A stretch of DNA of 64,000 nt. Source: Limnomonas spitsbergensis. Taxonomy: Eukaryota; Chlorophyta; Chlorophyceae; Chlamydomonadales. Positions 1-10,702 of the stretch are shown piece after piece; the first letter of the stretch is position 1; each line of letters starts with the position of its first letter. The stretch spans positions 806,001 through 870,000 of the forward strand of contig JAYJMM010000022.1 of the NCBI GenBank assembly GCA_037349105.1, written 5' to 3'. Below the pieces are notes generated by a model, which did no database searches, was not told where the DNA came from, and worked only from the letters and a program-made list of their open reading frames with translations. Position numbers and translations under genes: made by a program.

Positions 1-346
1 TAAACACACCACTTGTATGCCCTGCCCTCTCTTTCTTAAATGCTCCTCCGGTGACAACTTGAAACCTGGGACGGTGGGTACTGAACCTGCTACTTTGATT
101 GATGGCTTAGTGCCGCACGGCATGCCCATTTAGGCATGCCTGGACTGGCTGATATCCCTCAGGATGGATGTGCCAGACAGATTCACACGAGGTCAGGGTG
201 TGTATCATTATAACAGCTTTTTTAGCGTTCTCATAACGCTACAGAAAGCACACCGGTATGTAGATGTGGCTGACCTGTTCCATCCCTGTCCGCACCCAAT
301 TCTGTCCGGCAGCGTCTGGCCGTAGGCCATCGACCTCTCCAGGGTA
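1..346. other. No recognisable gene
   Basis: AT-rich and mixed sequence without a convincing reading frame. The short frame antisense to 347-483 is taken to be a shadow of the exon-like frame that follows. Confidence 0.4.
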
Positions 347-603
347 ATGTCTACGTCCGGGCCATTAACGGAAGCATCTGCCTGCTCTTCCGAGGCACCT
401 CTACTGGTCCATGCTGGATGGAGCTGCTTCAGGCCTGCCACCTCCGGGTCGGCGCCCCCTCCATCAGCATGGCACCCTTCCACGACAGCAAGTCAGACGC
501 CCACCTGCTGGCAGTCTTCATGGAGAGTGCTGGGCATGTCTCATCCCCGCCCTCTGCAGGTCAGGGGAGCGCCTCGGCTGATGACCCCAACCACATCATT
601 TAA
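347..603 (+). CDS. Exon-like open frame, unassigned
   Basis: An open frame follows a pyrimidine-rich stretch ending in CAG near 346, which resembles a 3' splice site, and stops at 601-603. The translation is balanced in composition and includes segments such as LLQACHLRVGAPSI. I do not recognise the family. No partner exon can be traced because the window starts just upstream. It could be the last exon of a host gene, a transposon relic, or a chance open frame in GC-rich DNA. Confidence 0.22.
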
Positions 604-940
604 TTGCCGGCACCTCGGCAGGTGTGTTGCGGTGTTCGCATCCCTTTGTATGCTCTCGCTGGTTTACTGGTCACCCTCTAGGATCTCTGGTCGGAGATAT
701 CATTTCTTTTAGATCTGTCGGCCGGTTACAGGTTTTTGATTCGCACATATAATAGATTTGCGTTGCCTTCCCTCATAATTAACTTTGTTTGGGGTCGAGG
801 GTATCAGGCGAGGTTGCAGCCAGATTTGAAGAGCAAAGGCGAAATTTGAGGGGATATTAATTATGCATGGCAATCACAAACTGGGGTTGTTAGTTGTTAT
901 TGTTTGGACAGATCAGGAGTTGGGGACTGCATCAATCATA
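604..940. other. No recognisable gene
   Basis: Short mixed-composition spacer. I see no coding signal or clear repeat. Confidence 0.4.
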
Positions 941-1080
941 GGCTTTTTTGCCACAGCATCTTGCATGGTCCAAGTCCTAAGTAATATGCGTGCTACATGG
1001 ATGCATGGTTACTTTGGGGCCAGTAGGCTGTAGGGGGGGCATCTGCGCATGCATGGGGGCTGCCTGCAGGCCTGCAACCA
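941..1080 (+). repeat. Relic of the GTACGG-array TIR element family
   Basis: The segment with alternating GCATG words and the stretch around TTACTTTGGGGCC resembles the internal part of the element at 6,864-7,687 (about 7,440-7,545, same orientation) and, reversed, the part of the 1,770-3,716 element at about 1,961-2,062. No termini or target duplication are visible, so this is an eroded internal piece. Alignment was by eye only. Confidence 0.4.
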
Positions 1081-1547
1081 TCTTCATGTCTTTGTGTGCT
1101 AGTATATAAGCCAGAATGTGCCTAAAACCAGTTTGTGACTGCAAAGTACTGATACTCCGAGCCCGCCGTATCGAAGCGGAGCAGACCGGAGCAGAAGCGT
1201 ATCCGGATTGTGCTACCTTGCCCACAAGCCAAGAGCTACCAGGAACTAAAGCGATAACCGCGTCCTGAAATAGCAGCCAAAGGGACTAGCAAAACCAGAG
1301 CAAAATGCACTTTTTAGGAGCTGAAGCCCGACTCCTCTAGGGGGAAGGAAGCTTACAAAAAAAGGCACTGCAGCGGACTAAGGACAAAAACAACAACTAC
1401 GGGCATAAAACAACAACTTCGGACAGGGGCTCAAGAAGAGAAGTATCCAAGCGGCAGAGCCGCTGAGGGGCAAAAGGCACAGTACATAAGCTGAACACTG
1501 GACTAAAGCAACAAGAACACAGAAACAAGGGAAGGCTCCGCTACTTG
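1081..1547. other. Spacer, partly A-rich, no gene seen
   Basis: Contains A-rich stretches with many AAC and ACAA words after about 1,250. No coding or RNA gene signal was recognised. Confidence 0.4.
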
Positions 1548-1769
1548 TCAACCAGGGTTCTCTGCATCCCAGGACACCCCAGGAGGAAGGTTGAGGAGCA
1601 GAGCCGCCTGAGCACCCGTCCCTTCGACACTAATGAAGAGGTGGGAGGCCGGAACCTTCCTCCACTCGGGGGGAACAGCGGCCAACGCTACTAAGTCCTG
1701 GATGTACCTCCAGAACTGCACCACCGCCCGGTGCGAGGCACGGGTCACCGTATCTGGAGGATGGGGACC
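1548..1769 (-). pseudogene. RT-like protein relic, C-terminal part
   Basis: Read on the minus strand, this continues the protein fragment at 3,717-4,345 once the inserted element 1,770-3,716 is removed. The join across the 10-bp duplication gives an open frame through HRAVVQFWRYIQDL and VPASHLFI before a stop at 1,548. The pattern of a short helix with FW after the zinc region resembles the C-terminus of algal reverse-transcriptase-associated (zf-RVT-like) proteins. That family assignment comes from the upstream zinc motif. The copy is dead: it is interrupted by the insertion and shifted in frame upstream. Confidence 0.5.
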
Positions 1770-3716
1770 AGGGTAATCCGGTACGGAAACACGGTACGGG
1801 AATACGGTACGGATACGGTACGGACAAAAGGGACAATACGGTAGGGCAATACGGTCCAAGATTTCCCCCATTTCAAGGCTCAGAACAGCAGGATCCACAC
1901 AGAGAAACACATGCATGCAACACTCCCATGACTGTTTGACCCCATGCGCATCCTGACATACTGCATGGCTGCATGACAGTCCCCATGCAATTTTTGCATC
2001 GCCCCCAAATAACCATTTTGGATCTCCATGCATGCATGCAGATTTACCATGCTGACATGCTAGGAAAAAATATGATCATTGATGCAATCCCAAACTCCTC
2101 ACACATCGTCATTACAATGTTCCAACATGCCATTCAGCATTTCAGTAATTCAGCCAGTCCATATAAACGCTACTTACCAGCATGGCACATGAAATTTTAC
2201 ATGCATGAATATAGCATTAGAAACAAGAGGCCTCAGAATCACCTTGCATAGCTGCCGAGTTGCATCATTGCATGGCATGCATGGAAATCACTTCGTAAGG
2301 AGACACGGAGCTCCTGTGTCTTACCTCCCTCCTGGGAGTCCTGGACTCCTGGGCTCCTACTCCTCCTAGCCTCCTGCCCTCCTCCCTCCATGCAGCTTTG
2401 GCTTGTGACTTGGCGCCAAGTTCTGTCTTATTGCCACTAAGTATTGGGGTAGACTTGTACTTTTGCGACTACAACGAATGCCTCTTTACCTCTGGAAGCG
2501 ATCGAGCTTACGTAGATTTTGATGCCCTGGAGGTGTGGACTGTGGACGGTGTGGACTTGCCAGACGAGGGAGACGATCACACGACGGGCCCAATTCCACT
2601 TGTCACCGGAACGCGGAAATGGCATGCCAGCTCACCCTTCCCAATTCCACTTGTCACCGGAATGGCACCGGAACGCCAGCGTGGCGCCAGCGTGGCGCTG
2701 CCGTACCCGTCAAGTGCCATATTTTGCATCGCTCCTATTTTTAGCGATGCAAAAATACTTCGCATCAACGCTCCGACAGCGTGGAGAACTTCGTCCTCAT
2801 CTTCAAATTTTCATCGCCGTCATCTTTCGTTCGTTCTGAATACTCATTTTCGCCCGTTCCTACTGCCATGGCCGACGCTTATCCTTAACAGGAGCCTCAT
2901 TTGAATCTTTCCCGCGTAGAAGCTGGCACCGATCTGGCCAACCCAATGGTGAATGTCGACGTGTGCCCCGTAGCTGTCCCTCCGATCGCCTGGGCTATCG
3001 TTTAGCAGCGGCCTGCATTGGCTACACCCAACTTCGACAGTGCCGGGGCATCCCTGGCTGCACGTACCTTGCAACTCGACATTTTGTCAAGCAGGACTAT
3101 CATGCTAAGCGAGACAAGTAGACAGAACACTCTAGATACACGAAGCGATAAGGCAAATGCCTGACAGGCTGTTCAGAAAGATTCGGTCTCAGCCGTACCC
3201 GAACACATTCCGGATACAAGTGGAATTGCATTTCAAGTTTTTTCAGCCAGCGTGGCTGAAGCCTCGCCCAACCAGATAAACCGCCACCGGAACGTGTTCC
3301 GTCGAGCGCCCTAGTGGAATTGGGCCCGACATCACCGCAATATGCCTGTATCAACCGTCCTAACGTCTTACACGCCGCAACTTGTCCTGTTATGCCCACG
3401 AGGTGATCGGTAAATCGCGTAGTGTTGAAGATAATCTAATCGCAAAATTTGCATCGCCCACGCTTGGCCTGGCCAGCCTTCGATGACGGGTGCAAAATCC
3501 AATGCGAATCAGCCGTGTACGCTGACTTCCTAGGACGTGTTCTCAGCGCTACCTCCATCCTGATAATATTTGATGTGGCTGACTGTGCACTTATGCTCTC
3601 ATGCAGTCATGCAGTTCAGGAAATGGCGACCGTACTAGGCCGTGTTGCAAACGGTACGGTTCGGTACGGATACGGTACGGGATTTTAGGCCAATACGGCC
3701 CGTACTGGGTAACCCT
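1770..3716. mobile_element. TIR DNA element with GTACGG arrays (element 1)
   Basis: A 1,947-bp insertion flanked by a perfect 10-bp duplication, GATGGGGACC, at 1,760-1,769 and 3,717-3,726. The left end begins AGGGTAATCCGGTACGG and the right end, reversed, AGGGTTACCCAGTACGG (14 of 17 match). Both subterminal regions carry repeated GGTACGG words (about 1,778-1,855 and 3,650-3,705), as expected for transposase-binding arrays. I see no transposase, so it is probably non-autonomous. Two CCAATTCCACTTGTCACCGG repeats lie near 2,590 and 2,640. It interrupts the RT-like relic. A 10-bp duplication would suit a MULE-like element, but no coding region tests this. Confidence 0.75.
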
Positions 3717-4345
3717 GATGGGGACCAGATGTCACGGCTTGAGATGAAGACGCCGTAGGGAAGAAAGACGTGATAAGGGACTGCGAGGGGTCAGTGGAAA
3801 CCGTCCCCTGTCTGCCGCACTGGGAAATGCTCCACATGTCGGTATCGGCGCCCCCACTCCATGGCCTCTATCGCTGCCGCACATACATCCGGCCAAACTC
3901 CTGCATGGATTTCGGGCGGGGGCCGCAGCAGCCATAGCGAGGCGCATGGCAGAGGAGTCCTTGGGGGCAGGGCAGAACTTATAGATGCCCGTATAGCTGC
4001 TGCAGGCGGGCACGACCAGAAGACGTGGCCCTGAAAGTGCCAAGCCCTGAGGAGGGGGCCATCCTCCTGAGAGGGGGCTTGCCAGCCACACGGGCACAGA
4101 CTGCTAGAAGCGGTGCCATGGCCGCCAGCAGCTGCCACGCCGTTGACAGTTAGCCGCCATAGAGTTTCTTTCCTCTCATTCTCCCACGGCAGCTGCCAGA
4201 GGGATTTCAGAGCGGTGCCGAGCTGCCCTGCTGCTGCCGCCACTTCAGATGCTGCAGGAGGAGGGCCGTCTGGCGAAAGAGCCCAGGCTACAAAACGTGC
4301 CCGAGCCTGGTGGCGCAGAGCCACTACCGGGCCCATCAGGACTGG
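3717..4345 (-). pseudogene. RT-associated zinc region relic (zf-RVT-like)
   Basis: The minus-strand frame contains KETLWRLTVNG, then a zinc-binding arrangement CPCG ... HVFWSCP, then a hydrophobic C-terminal region with AGVWPDVCAAAIEAM. This order matches the zinc-binding tail found after reverse transcriptases in non-LTR retroelements and related algal proteins. No polymerase motifs are present upstream. A stop at 3,791 followed by a frame change leads toward the second part at 1,548-1,769, which element 1 has separated. The relic sits in the same orientation as the methyltransferase fragment at 4,592-5,029, but nothing shows they were one gene. Confidence 0.55.
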
Positions 4346-4591
4346 TTTTCCACACTATATCCTTGCTGACCAAGCCGCATTTCGGCCAGTCAGATGGACT
4401 TTTGTTTAGTCTCCTTCCCTCGACTTTCGAATTCGACGAGGACAGTAGGTGGAAGAATGCATACCAGGCGGCATCAGGGACCGCTACATTGCCTAGGAGG
4501 GATGCTCTCTTCGCTCGAGAGAAGGTTTCGGTTTACCTCCCAGGCAGTTTGTTCGGTTTAGGGGCTCTTTTGCCCACTTCAGTTCAAAGGG
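4346..4591. other. Spacer between two relics
   Basis: Short spacer. The open frames on the plus strand here are taken as shadows. Confidence 0.3.
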
Positions 4592-5029
4592 CTAATAACC
4601 TCCAGCTGCGAAGGCTGGCAGCTTGGGCAGTTTTCCTTTGTAAGCTATGCAAAACAAACGGCGGCGCAAGTGAGGGGCCCCTACCTCACGCGCCTCTACC
4701 ACGCACCACGCCAAGTCAAATCCTCTTTTCTTGTGCAGCTCTTGAACCAAAAAGCCCATTCCATCTAGCAGGGAAGATGCTACATTTTTTAAGAACATAT
4801 ACTTCATAGTTGCCTTAAACTCATCAGGGATGCGTAAAATCTCAGTGAAGAGCCCTGATTCAGCATTCATGAATCCTTCCCTTTTCCCGGCAAGCGAGAA
4901 ACCAACACAGGGACTACCGGCAACTGTTGTGTTAGGTTCCTTCCTTTGTCCCTCCATGTGGGTGTGGAGCCAAGAGCGCGTCAAGGTCCGGACATCAGTG
5001 CTTATGATGGCCTTAGATAGGTAATGCCC
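4592..5029 (-). pseudogene. C5 cytosine DNA methyltransferase fragment
   Basis: The open frame runs from just after a stop at 5,030-5,032 to a stop at 4,592. It shows motif IV as VAGSPCVGFSLAGKREG with the catalytic PC dipeptide, a motif VI-like FLKNVASSLL in which the usual Glu of ENV is Lys, and a motif VIII-like VGAPHLRRRLFCIAY. Motif I (cofactor binding), the target-recognition domain and motif X are absent, so only the central catalytic third is left. The ENV change alone would be expected to cripple the enzyme. It is not closely similar to the methyltransferase domain in the retroelement pol, which has ECQ in motif IV, so it is a separate acquisition. It could be a host, viral or transposon gene. 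Confidence 0.75.
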
Positions 5030-5449
5030 CTATTTGCATCCGCTCCTCCAACACTGCCAGAGCAGAGGCTTCTATTTCACAATAAACTAACGGCTGTGCC
5101 AAACCCTTTAAAGAAAGATCCAGGCCTCCTATACCGCTGAACAGGGAAAGTGTTCGTAATAATTGGCAGCCCATGATTTGGATACCGTATATAGTACCGT
5201 TGCATAAAAAAATAAGGTGTCATGTATTTTATGCAGCTCACTCATTCCGGCATGCAGCTCACTCATTCCGGCCCCAGCAGAAAAAGTGACACAGCTCAAA
5301 GGCAATACTAGGCTGAACACCTAGACATTGAACGGGCACCTTCATTCATGATGCGGCTTGTGATCTACTCAAATTCAAATCCGCGCGGCCAGATCTACCT
5401 CCGCTGAAATCCTGCAAGCCCCAACAACCACCGCCGCAGCCCTGTGGCA
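5030..5449. other. Spacer, no gene seen
   Basis: Mixed composition. A short direct repeat of GCAGCTCACTCATTCCGGC occurs twice near 5,232-5,275. No coding signal. Confidence 0.35.
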
Positions 5450-5840
5450 GGTAGGGCAGTGGAGAAAGCAGGGCATATGGCCGCGGTAAGTGGGAGGAGG
5501 GTTGTGGCAGGTGAGGCTGGGGAGGGAGCATGGGGGTAGGGATGTAGCATGTGGGACATGGGAGGGGGCAAGGGGGAAGGGCTGTGTCGGGTGGGCAGGC
5601 TATGGCATGAGAGGCAAGTGGGGGCAGAGGGATAGGGGAGTGACAGGTTGGGCCAGGATAGGAACTAGGCTGTGGCAGGTGGAGCATGAGAGGATGACGG
5701 GGGGACAATGCTGTCGCTAGCAGTGGGGCAGGGGAGGAGTCAAAGGGACAGGCAGGGCTGTTGCAGATGGGGCAGGGGAGAAAGGCAGGGGAGTCAGGGG
5801 TGGAGAGAGGTGGGGCAGGGGGGCAGGTGGGGCAAGGGTG
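5450..5840. repeat. G-rich minisatellite-like tract
   Basis: Irregular tandem words of the type GTGGCAGGTGGGGCAGGG fill the plus strand. The long minus-strand frame here is proline-rich because of this repetition and is not taken as a gene. Confidence 0.6.
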
Positions 5841-5998
5841 GTAAACAACACCGGCCCATGCAGCAGCCTCAGTGGCCTCGGAAGCAGCCAAGCATCCTCA
5901 TGGACCTCCTCTTCGGCCCGATATCGAGCATGCAACATTCATTTGTATTGATGTACCTCAAAGCAGCCAGACTTCAATATGAGCATTTACCTGGAAAA

Positions 5999-6819
5999 TC
6001 AGTCATTTTCTGTGTTGAGGATGCGCCCCATCTCGCCGCCATCGCGGACGGTCTCGGTCACAAACTTCACTTTGGTGAGCTGGCGCGCCACGGCATCCTC
6101 GTCGACACTGTTGAGCGCAATGAGACGGAGCACCGTCACATCGCGCCACTGACCTGAGCGGTGAAGCCGCCCGATTGCCTGGCGCTCGACGGCCGGGTTC
6201 CAATGCGGGCGCATGAGGTACGCGCGAGCCACAAACTGCAAGTTGAGGCCCGTCGCACTGCACATGATCTGGGCGATCAGGGCAACGGTGCGCTCCGGCA
6301 GCTCGGCGCAAGCCTTGCGGAAGTTTTGCAGCTAGGCGTGCCGGTCCTGAATTCCGAGCTTCCCGTGGAACACAAAGATATCACCGCTGGGCACCCCGGC
6401 CTCACCGAGTGCCGTCTTGACGTAGTCCATATCCGCTGACCGCGGTCCAATTGCAGAACACGACACCGACAGCCGCACCGCGTAGAAGAAGCGTCGGCAG
6501 CCAGCCAAGAAAGCCTGCTCGAAGACTCCGTGGCTCTTAGCTGATTTACACGCCTAAGACCCTCAAAGGCTGCCGTGCTGCCCCCGCCGACCATGCTCGC
6601 TTAGTAAAGAGACGGGTGTGTCGCGGCCTGCTGGCAACGTAGCAGCCGCATGAGCTTCAGCTTCTCGCTGCTGAGCTCCAACGCGGTTACTGCGCTGGCA
6701 CTGCGGTACGCCGATACCTCATCCTCGAATTCTGTGTGGCACCATATGGCAACATGCAGCGCCATGATGCCACGCACTCTGGCATGCCCCAAGCCGGGCA
6801 TGGGGGGCCACAAACACAC
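5999..6819 (-). pseudogene. SNF2-family helicase C-terminal domain, decayed
   Basis: Minus-strand fragments in three frames line up with the C-terminal half of an SNF2/RAD5-like ATPase. A segment ending KLKLMRLLRCQQAATHPSLY (6,601-6,819) matches the helix before the helicase C domain. VVFCNWTAVSGY then appears in a shifted frame, followed by IFVFHGKLG and an in-frame TAG. The last part, 5,999-6,265, reads GLNLQFVARAYLMRPHWNP and QAIGRLHRSGQ, which are motifs V and VI of the superfamily-2 helicase fold. Motifs I-III are absent. Frameshifts and stops make it a pseudogene. SNF2 proteins occur in hosts, giant viruses and DNMT5-type methyltransferases, so the origin is open. Confidence 0.8.
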
Positions 6820-8190
6820 TCCTCTCTAGCTCTCCATCTAGAGGGGGGAGGGGAAGTGGCACCAGGGACACAGGATACGGCCCGTATGGCCCAAAAATCC
6901 CGTAACGTAACGTATCGTAACGTAACGTATCGTTACGGTCCACTACGGTGCACCGACTGAAAGTCCGCACTTCTTGAGTATGTGTGGAATGACCGCGCTG
7001 AGATTCCACACATCGACACGACCATCGCTAGTGATAAGCCCAGCAACTCGTGCATTGCACATTTGCAGCGATGCATGGCGCAAAAAATATGCTTCTACTT
7101 TACACTGGCATTGTGTGTTTGTGAGCACAGAGTGTAGGAAACAGACGCATGTCATGTTCGGACAGCCCGTTCGAAATTTCGTGGATAATGCACCCGTTTA
7201 ACGCTAGGGGATCCTTCATTCGTCTCTTATGTTAACCTTCCGATAAACCAGCACTTCAGGAGCTCACGGAATTCAAGCTTGCAGCTCAGCTGCTCAGCTA
7301 GTCAGATGTAACAGATCATGAGGTGGGAGAGTGACTGACTCAAGTACTCAACTGAGAGGGGATGTGCTAGTGCTTATACAGACTGGGTGAAATTATGAGT
7401 TAAATATCCATCATTGCCCGGATGATTGTCTGCTTAAACTAGCATTCTGCATGGTCAATCTGCATGCATACATGGTGACCCTTGGGGTTACTTGGGGGCC
7501 ATGCAAGATTGCATGGGGGCTGGCATGCAGCCATGCATGCCGGTTTGGGCCATGGCACCTCCACCTCAAATGTGGGATTTGGGGGGGGGGAGGTCGTATC
7601 GTGAATCCCGTATCGGGCCAAAGGCCCGTATCGTAACGTAACGTATCGTAACGTAACGTGATACCGTAACCCGTTCCCTGTGTCCCTGAGTGGCACCTCC
7701 CATAAACCGCCCCCCCCCCCTCCTCGACCGGCCCAGCCTAGCTGCATGCCCAAGCCTGCCCCCCAGCTAGGCAGGCAGTACCACAAACCCACTTCTCTCA
7801 AGCTCACAATCTAGAGAGGGATGGGGAAGTGGCACCCTCCCTCGACCGGCCTAGCCTAGCTGCAAGCCCAAGCCTGCCCCCCAGCTGGGCAGGGGGTACC
7901 ACATACCCACTCCTCTTAAGCTCACAATCTAGAGAGGGATGGGGAAGTGGCACCCCTCCTCGACCGGCATAGCCTAGCTGCATGCCCAAGCCTGCCCCCC
8001 AGCTGGGTAGGGGGTACCACAAACCCACTCCTCTTAAGCTCACAATCTGAGAGGGATGGGGAAGTGGCATCCCCCCTCAACCGGCCTAGCCTAGCTGCAA
8101 GCCCAAACCTACCCCCGAGGCAGGAGTACTAGAAACCCACTCTTCTCAAGCTGTCAATCTAGAGAGGGATGAGGAAGTGGTACCCCCCCT
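6782..8190. repeat. ~118-bp tandem array, about five units, interrupted
   Basis: Units contain a GCATGCCCAAGCCTGCCCCC-like core, a CCACAAACCCACTCC segment and an AGAGAGGGATGGGGAAGTGG end. Unit ends near 7,801, 7,919, 8,037 and 8,150 give periods of 118, 118 and about 113. A fifth, diverged unit lies at 6,782-6,863. The array is split by the TIR element at 6,864-7,687. The open frames across the array are repeat artefacts. Confidence 0.75.
6864..7687. mobile_element. TIR DNA element with CGTAACG arrays (element 2)
   Basis: An 824-bp insertion with inverted ends sharing AGGGACACAGG. The flanking 10-bp sequences AAGTGGCACC (6,854-6,863) and GAGTGGCACC (7,688-7,697) differ at one base. Subterminal arrays of CGTAACGTAACGTATC occur near 6,900-6,945 and 7,620-7,665. 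The interior near 7,440-7,545 matches, in reverse, the interior of element 1 near 1,961-2,062. It has no transposase. It sits inside the ~118-bp array, so the host array predates the insertion. Confidence 0.7.
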
Positions 8191-8247
8191 TCTCAGCCCC
8201 GACCGGCCAAGTCCAGCATCACGCGCCCCCACCGTTCAAGTCCAGCC

Positions 8248-8760
8248 TCATGCACCCCGACCCAACCACCCTGAACAATTCCTTTCCGTACCTGCCCCCA
8301 TGTTGGCCCGGATTGCGACCAGCACGTGGTCCATGTAGGGCAGGAACGGCTTCATGCTGCCATTTGGGCCTGGCACGCCGAGGTAAGTGTGGTCATAGGT
8401 GACGTTCCGTGCGTGGAGGCTGACGGGTGAGAAGGCGTCCTCAATGGCCTCGATGGCGACAGAGTGGTCGCGAAGACGAAACATGTACTTTGCTGCCTCC
8501 CCACACGCGTCACTGTGGCAGGCGAGACTCGCCTTCCGGCCCGCGTGCTCATAGATGATGTACATGTTGTTGCTCTCGTGGACTTTTCCGGCGTAGGTGC
8601 AGAACGGGGTGTGGAGCATGCGCGGCTGGAGATGGGGAAGATGATGTCCCCCCCCATCCGAGGGACAGGCCGGCGAAGCACAAGGCTGGACACATGCAAA
8701 AGCTGCTTGAGCTCGACATTGGACGTGATGAGGGCGGCGACCGTGGCCGGCGGATTCGGC
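8248..8760 (-). pseudogene. UL52/PrimPol-type primase zinc-region fragment
   Basis: The minus-strand frame 8,248-8,700 reads MLHTPFCTYAG, then KVHESNNMYIIYEH and a few residues later CHSDACG. A GxxHxSNN segment followed by a hydrophobic strand and a CHxxxC motif is the pattern at the C-terminal zinc region of archaeo-eukaryotic primases of the UL52/PrimPol type. An upstream piece in another frame (about 8,640-8,790) may belong to it. The catalytic primase core is not visible. A CAG/GTACGG near 8,290 could be a splice donor or a chance match. The protein family call rests on one motif and is tentative. Confidence 0.42.
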
Positions 8761-8835
8761 ATCCGCACGCGGCCGCCCGAGTCGAGCTCCTCGGTCTCCA
8801 CTCTGTTCTCTGCCTGCCTCGCACCATGCATGCAT

Positions 8836-10262
8836 CTTGAATTGCGCCCCACGATTGTGTTTCTGTCTTTGTACCGCTTGTCCCTGTACAGCCTACTGCA
8901 TGCGACTTTACCACAAAGTCTTGTGTACCGAGTGTGTCCCTGTGCTGCCTGCCCCAGTCCCCTAGCGGCTTCTGACACCAGCACTGGCAGGCCGTCTCTG
9001 AGCTCCTTGATGCCGGCCGCCGCCCATGCCGCATGCCCTTGAAAGCGCGACAGGCCTTAGGGTCCGCCCAGCTCTCAAAACCCTTGCTCGCGAGCTGCCA
9101 CTCGTTCCTCGGCCGCATGACTCGACCAGTATGTCGGAGACCTGAGAGGCACGGCCTAAGCGTGCGCAATAGCTGGGCGCGCGCAAAGCCTGAGTGCTGC
9201 CGCCGCCAGCCAGCAACGTAGCCTCCTAAAACAGCGGCACCAACAGGAAATGTCAGATAAAAAGGAGGGCAAAAACCGCAGGTAGCAGCTCTGGCTGAGT
9301 GTGGCTATCCTGCACCACCGGGGCAGGCCGGCGACTGGCAACCAGTGACGGGCAACCGACATCCAGCATGCAGGGGGGAAGGCCGGAGAGGGCTTCCGCA
9401 AGAGATGCAGACGCGCATCGGAAGCCAGCAGCCAGCTGCAGAACTTTACCAACAGGTGCGGTGCACACCTAGACCTAGAACCACTGCCGCCTGAAGGTCT
9501 GAAATCAGCTAGGCAGGGAGGCCCTTGGACGCGAGACATTTCCTGCGCTGCCAAAGTCGCGCACCATGCAGGCAGACAGCACCAAGCCTAGCAAAATACT
9601 CCAAACACAGCCTGCACCATCCAGCCAGAACCATAGTCAGACTGTTAGAGGGAACGGCCGAGCTGCCCATCCGCCATGTTCACTCAGATTTGCCATATGC
9701 CCTATCTTACCTTCCCGAAAGGCATCCTCCGGCAGAGGACCTGCGCCCACCGAGAGGCACCTACATGGGATGTGAAACACTCTCAAGGGCTACTCAGAAT
9801 AAATCTGATGCGGTAGCCAAGCTCCAATGGAAACATAGGGGTGCGGTATTAGCCCTATCGCGGTATCAGCCCAAAATCCGAGTGCCCTAGTACGGCAGAG
9901 ACAAGGGCTCAGGTCACGAACACGCATTGAGATCAGATTATGGCTGCGCCAGACAGCATCTCTGAAACCGTTGTGCCTTTTTTGAGATAAAAGATATTTG
10001 AAGACTCCAACGTGACAAAGGGTGGCCTGGTCATCAGGCACTCCTAGAAATCATGGCTGAGTCCATGACGGAGCCCTTCACCCTCCCGCAAGCAGCCCCA
10101 TGCGCCCTTATATACCACCTGAAGAGCGATGCAGCCTCAGCATGGCAAAGCTCCCTGCTCACTGTGGCTCCTTCATTCCCACATGAATAAGCTGCTAAAT
10201 AATATAAATCCTCCCTGAGTCCATTTGAGCCTCGCGCCCTTACATAATGGACTTCCACGTAT
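8836..10262. other. No gene assigned
   Basis: GC-rich sequence with overlapping open frames on both strands, for example at 9,156-9,890, none of which resembles a family I know. A decayed gene cannot be excluded. Confidence 0.35.
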
Positions 10263-10702
10263 TTACGAACGTCATCCGTAGCCCAAATGCCCCAGATTTT
10301 GAGGAGGGCTTTCAGGGTTTGTCGGAAGAGGTCATAGCGATTCTAGGGTCAACTGCATCCCCGAGGCAGACTGTCGGACGTGACGTCAGGGACACGTGAC
10401 ATCACACTTTTTGTGCCAGTCGAACACTTGTTTCATCTTGACCGTTCCTTCTTTGTTTGTCTTGCCTACGTTCGGTGACTAGTTACGAACGTCGTCAATA
10501 GCCCAAATGCCCCAGATTTTGGTTCGGGCTGTCAGGGTTTGGTGGAGGAGGTCATAGCGATTTCAGGGTCAACTGCGTCCCCGAGGCAGGCAGTCGGACG
10601 TGACGTCAGGGACACGTGACATCACACTTTTTGTGCCAGTCGAACTCTTGTTTCATCCTGACCGTTCCTTCTTTGTTTGTCTTGCCTACGTTCGGTGACC
10701 TA
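10263..10702. repeat. 220-bp tandem duplication with bZIP-like sites
   Basis: Two head-to-tail copies start at TTACGAAC, positions 10,263 and 10,483, and are highly similar. Each contains GGACGTGACGTCAGGGACAC, which holds the palindrome TGACGTCA, followed by ACACGTGAC. The combination of TGACGTCA and CACGTG resembles bZIP (CRE and G-box) sites, so the duplicated unit may be a promoter segment. No confident gene follows it. Confidence 0.65.

Noticed and set aside
5346..5891. Proline-rich 181-aa minus-strand frame
   Set aside because: Produced by the G-rich minisatellite, so it is a composition artefact.
7439..8132. Overlapping frames in the ~118-bp array and element 2
   Set aside because: Tandem repetition keeps frames open; the translations are repeats of the same unit.
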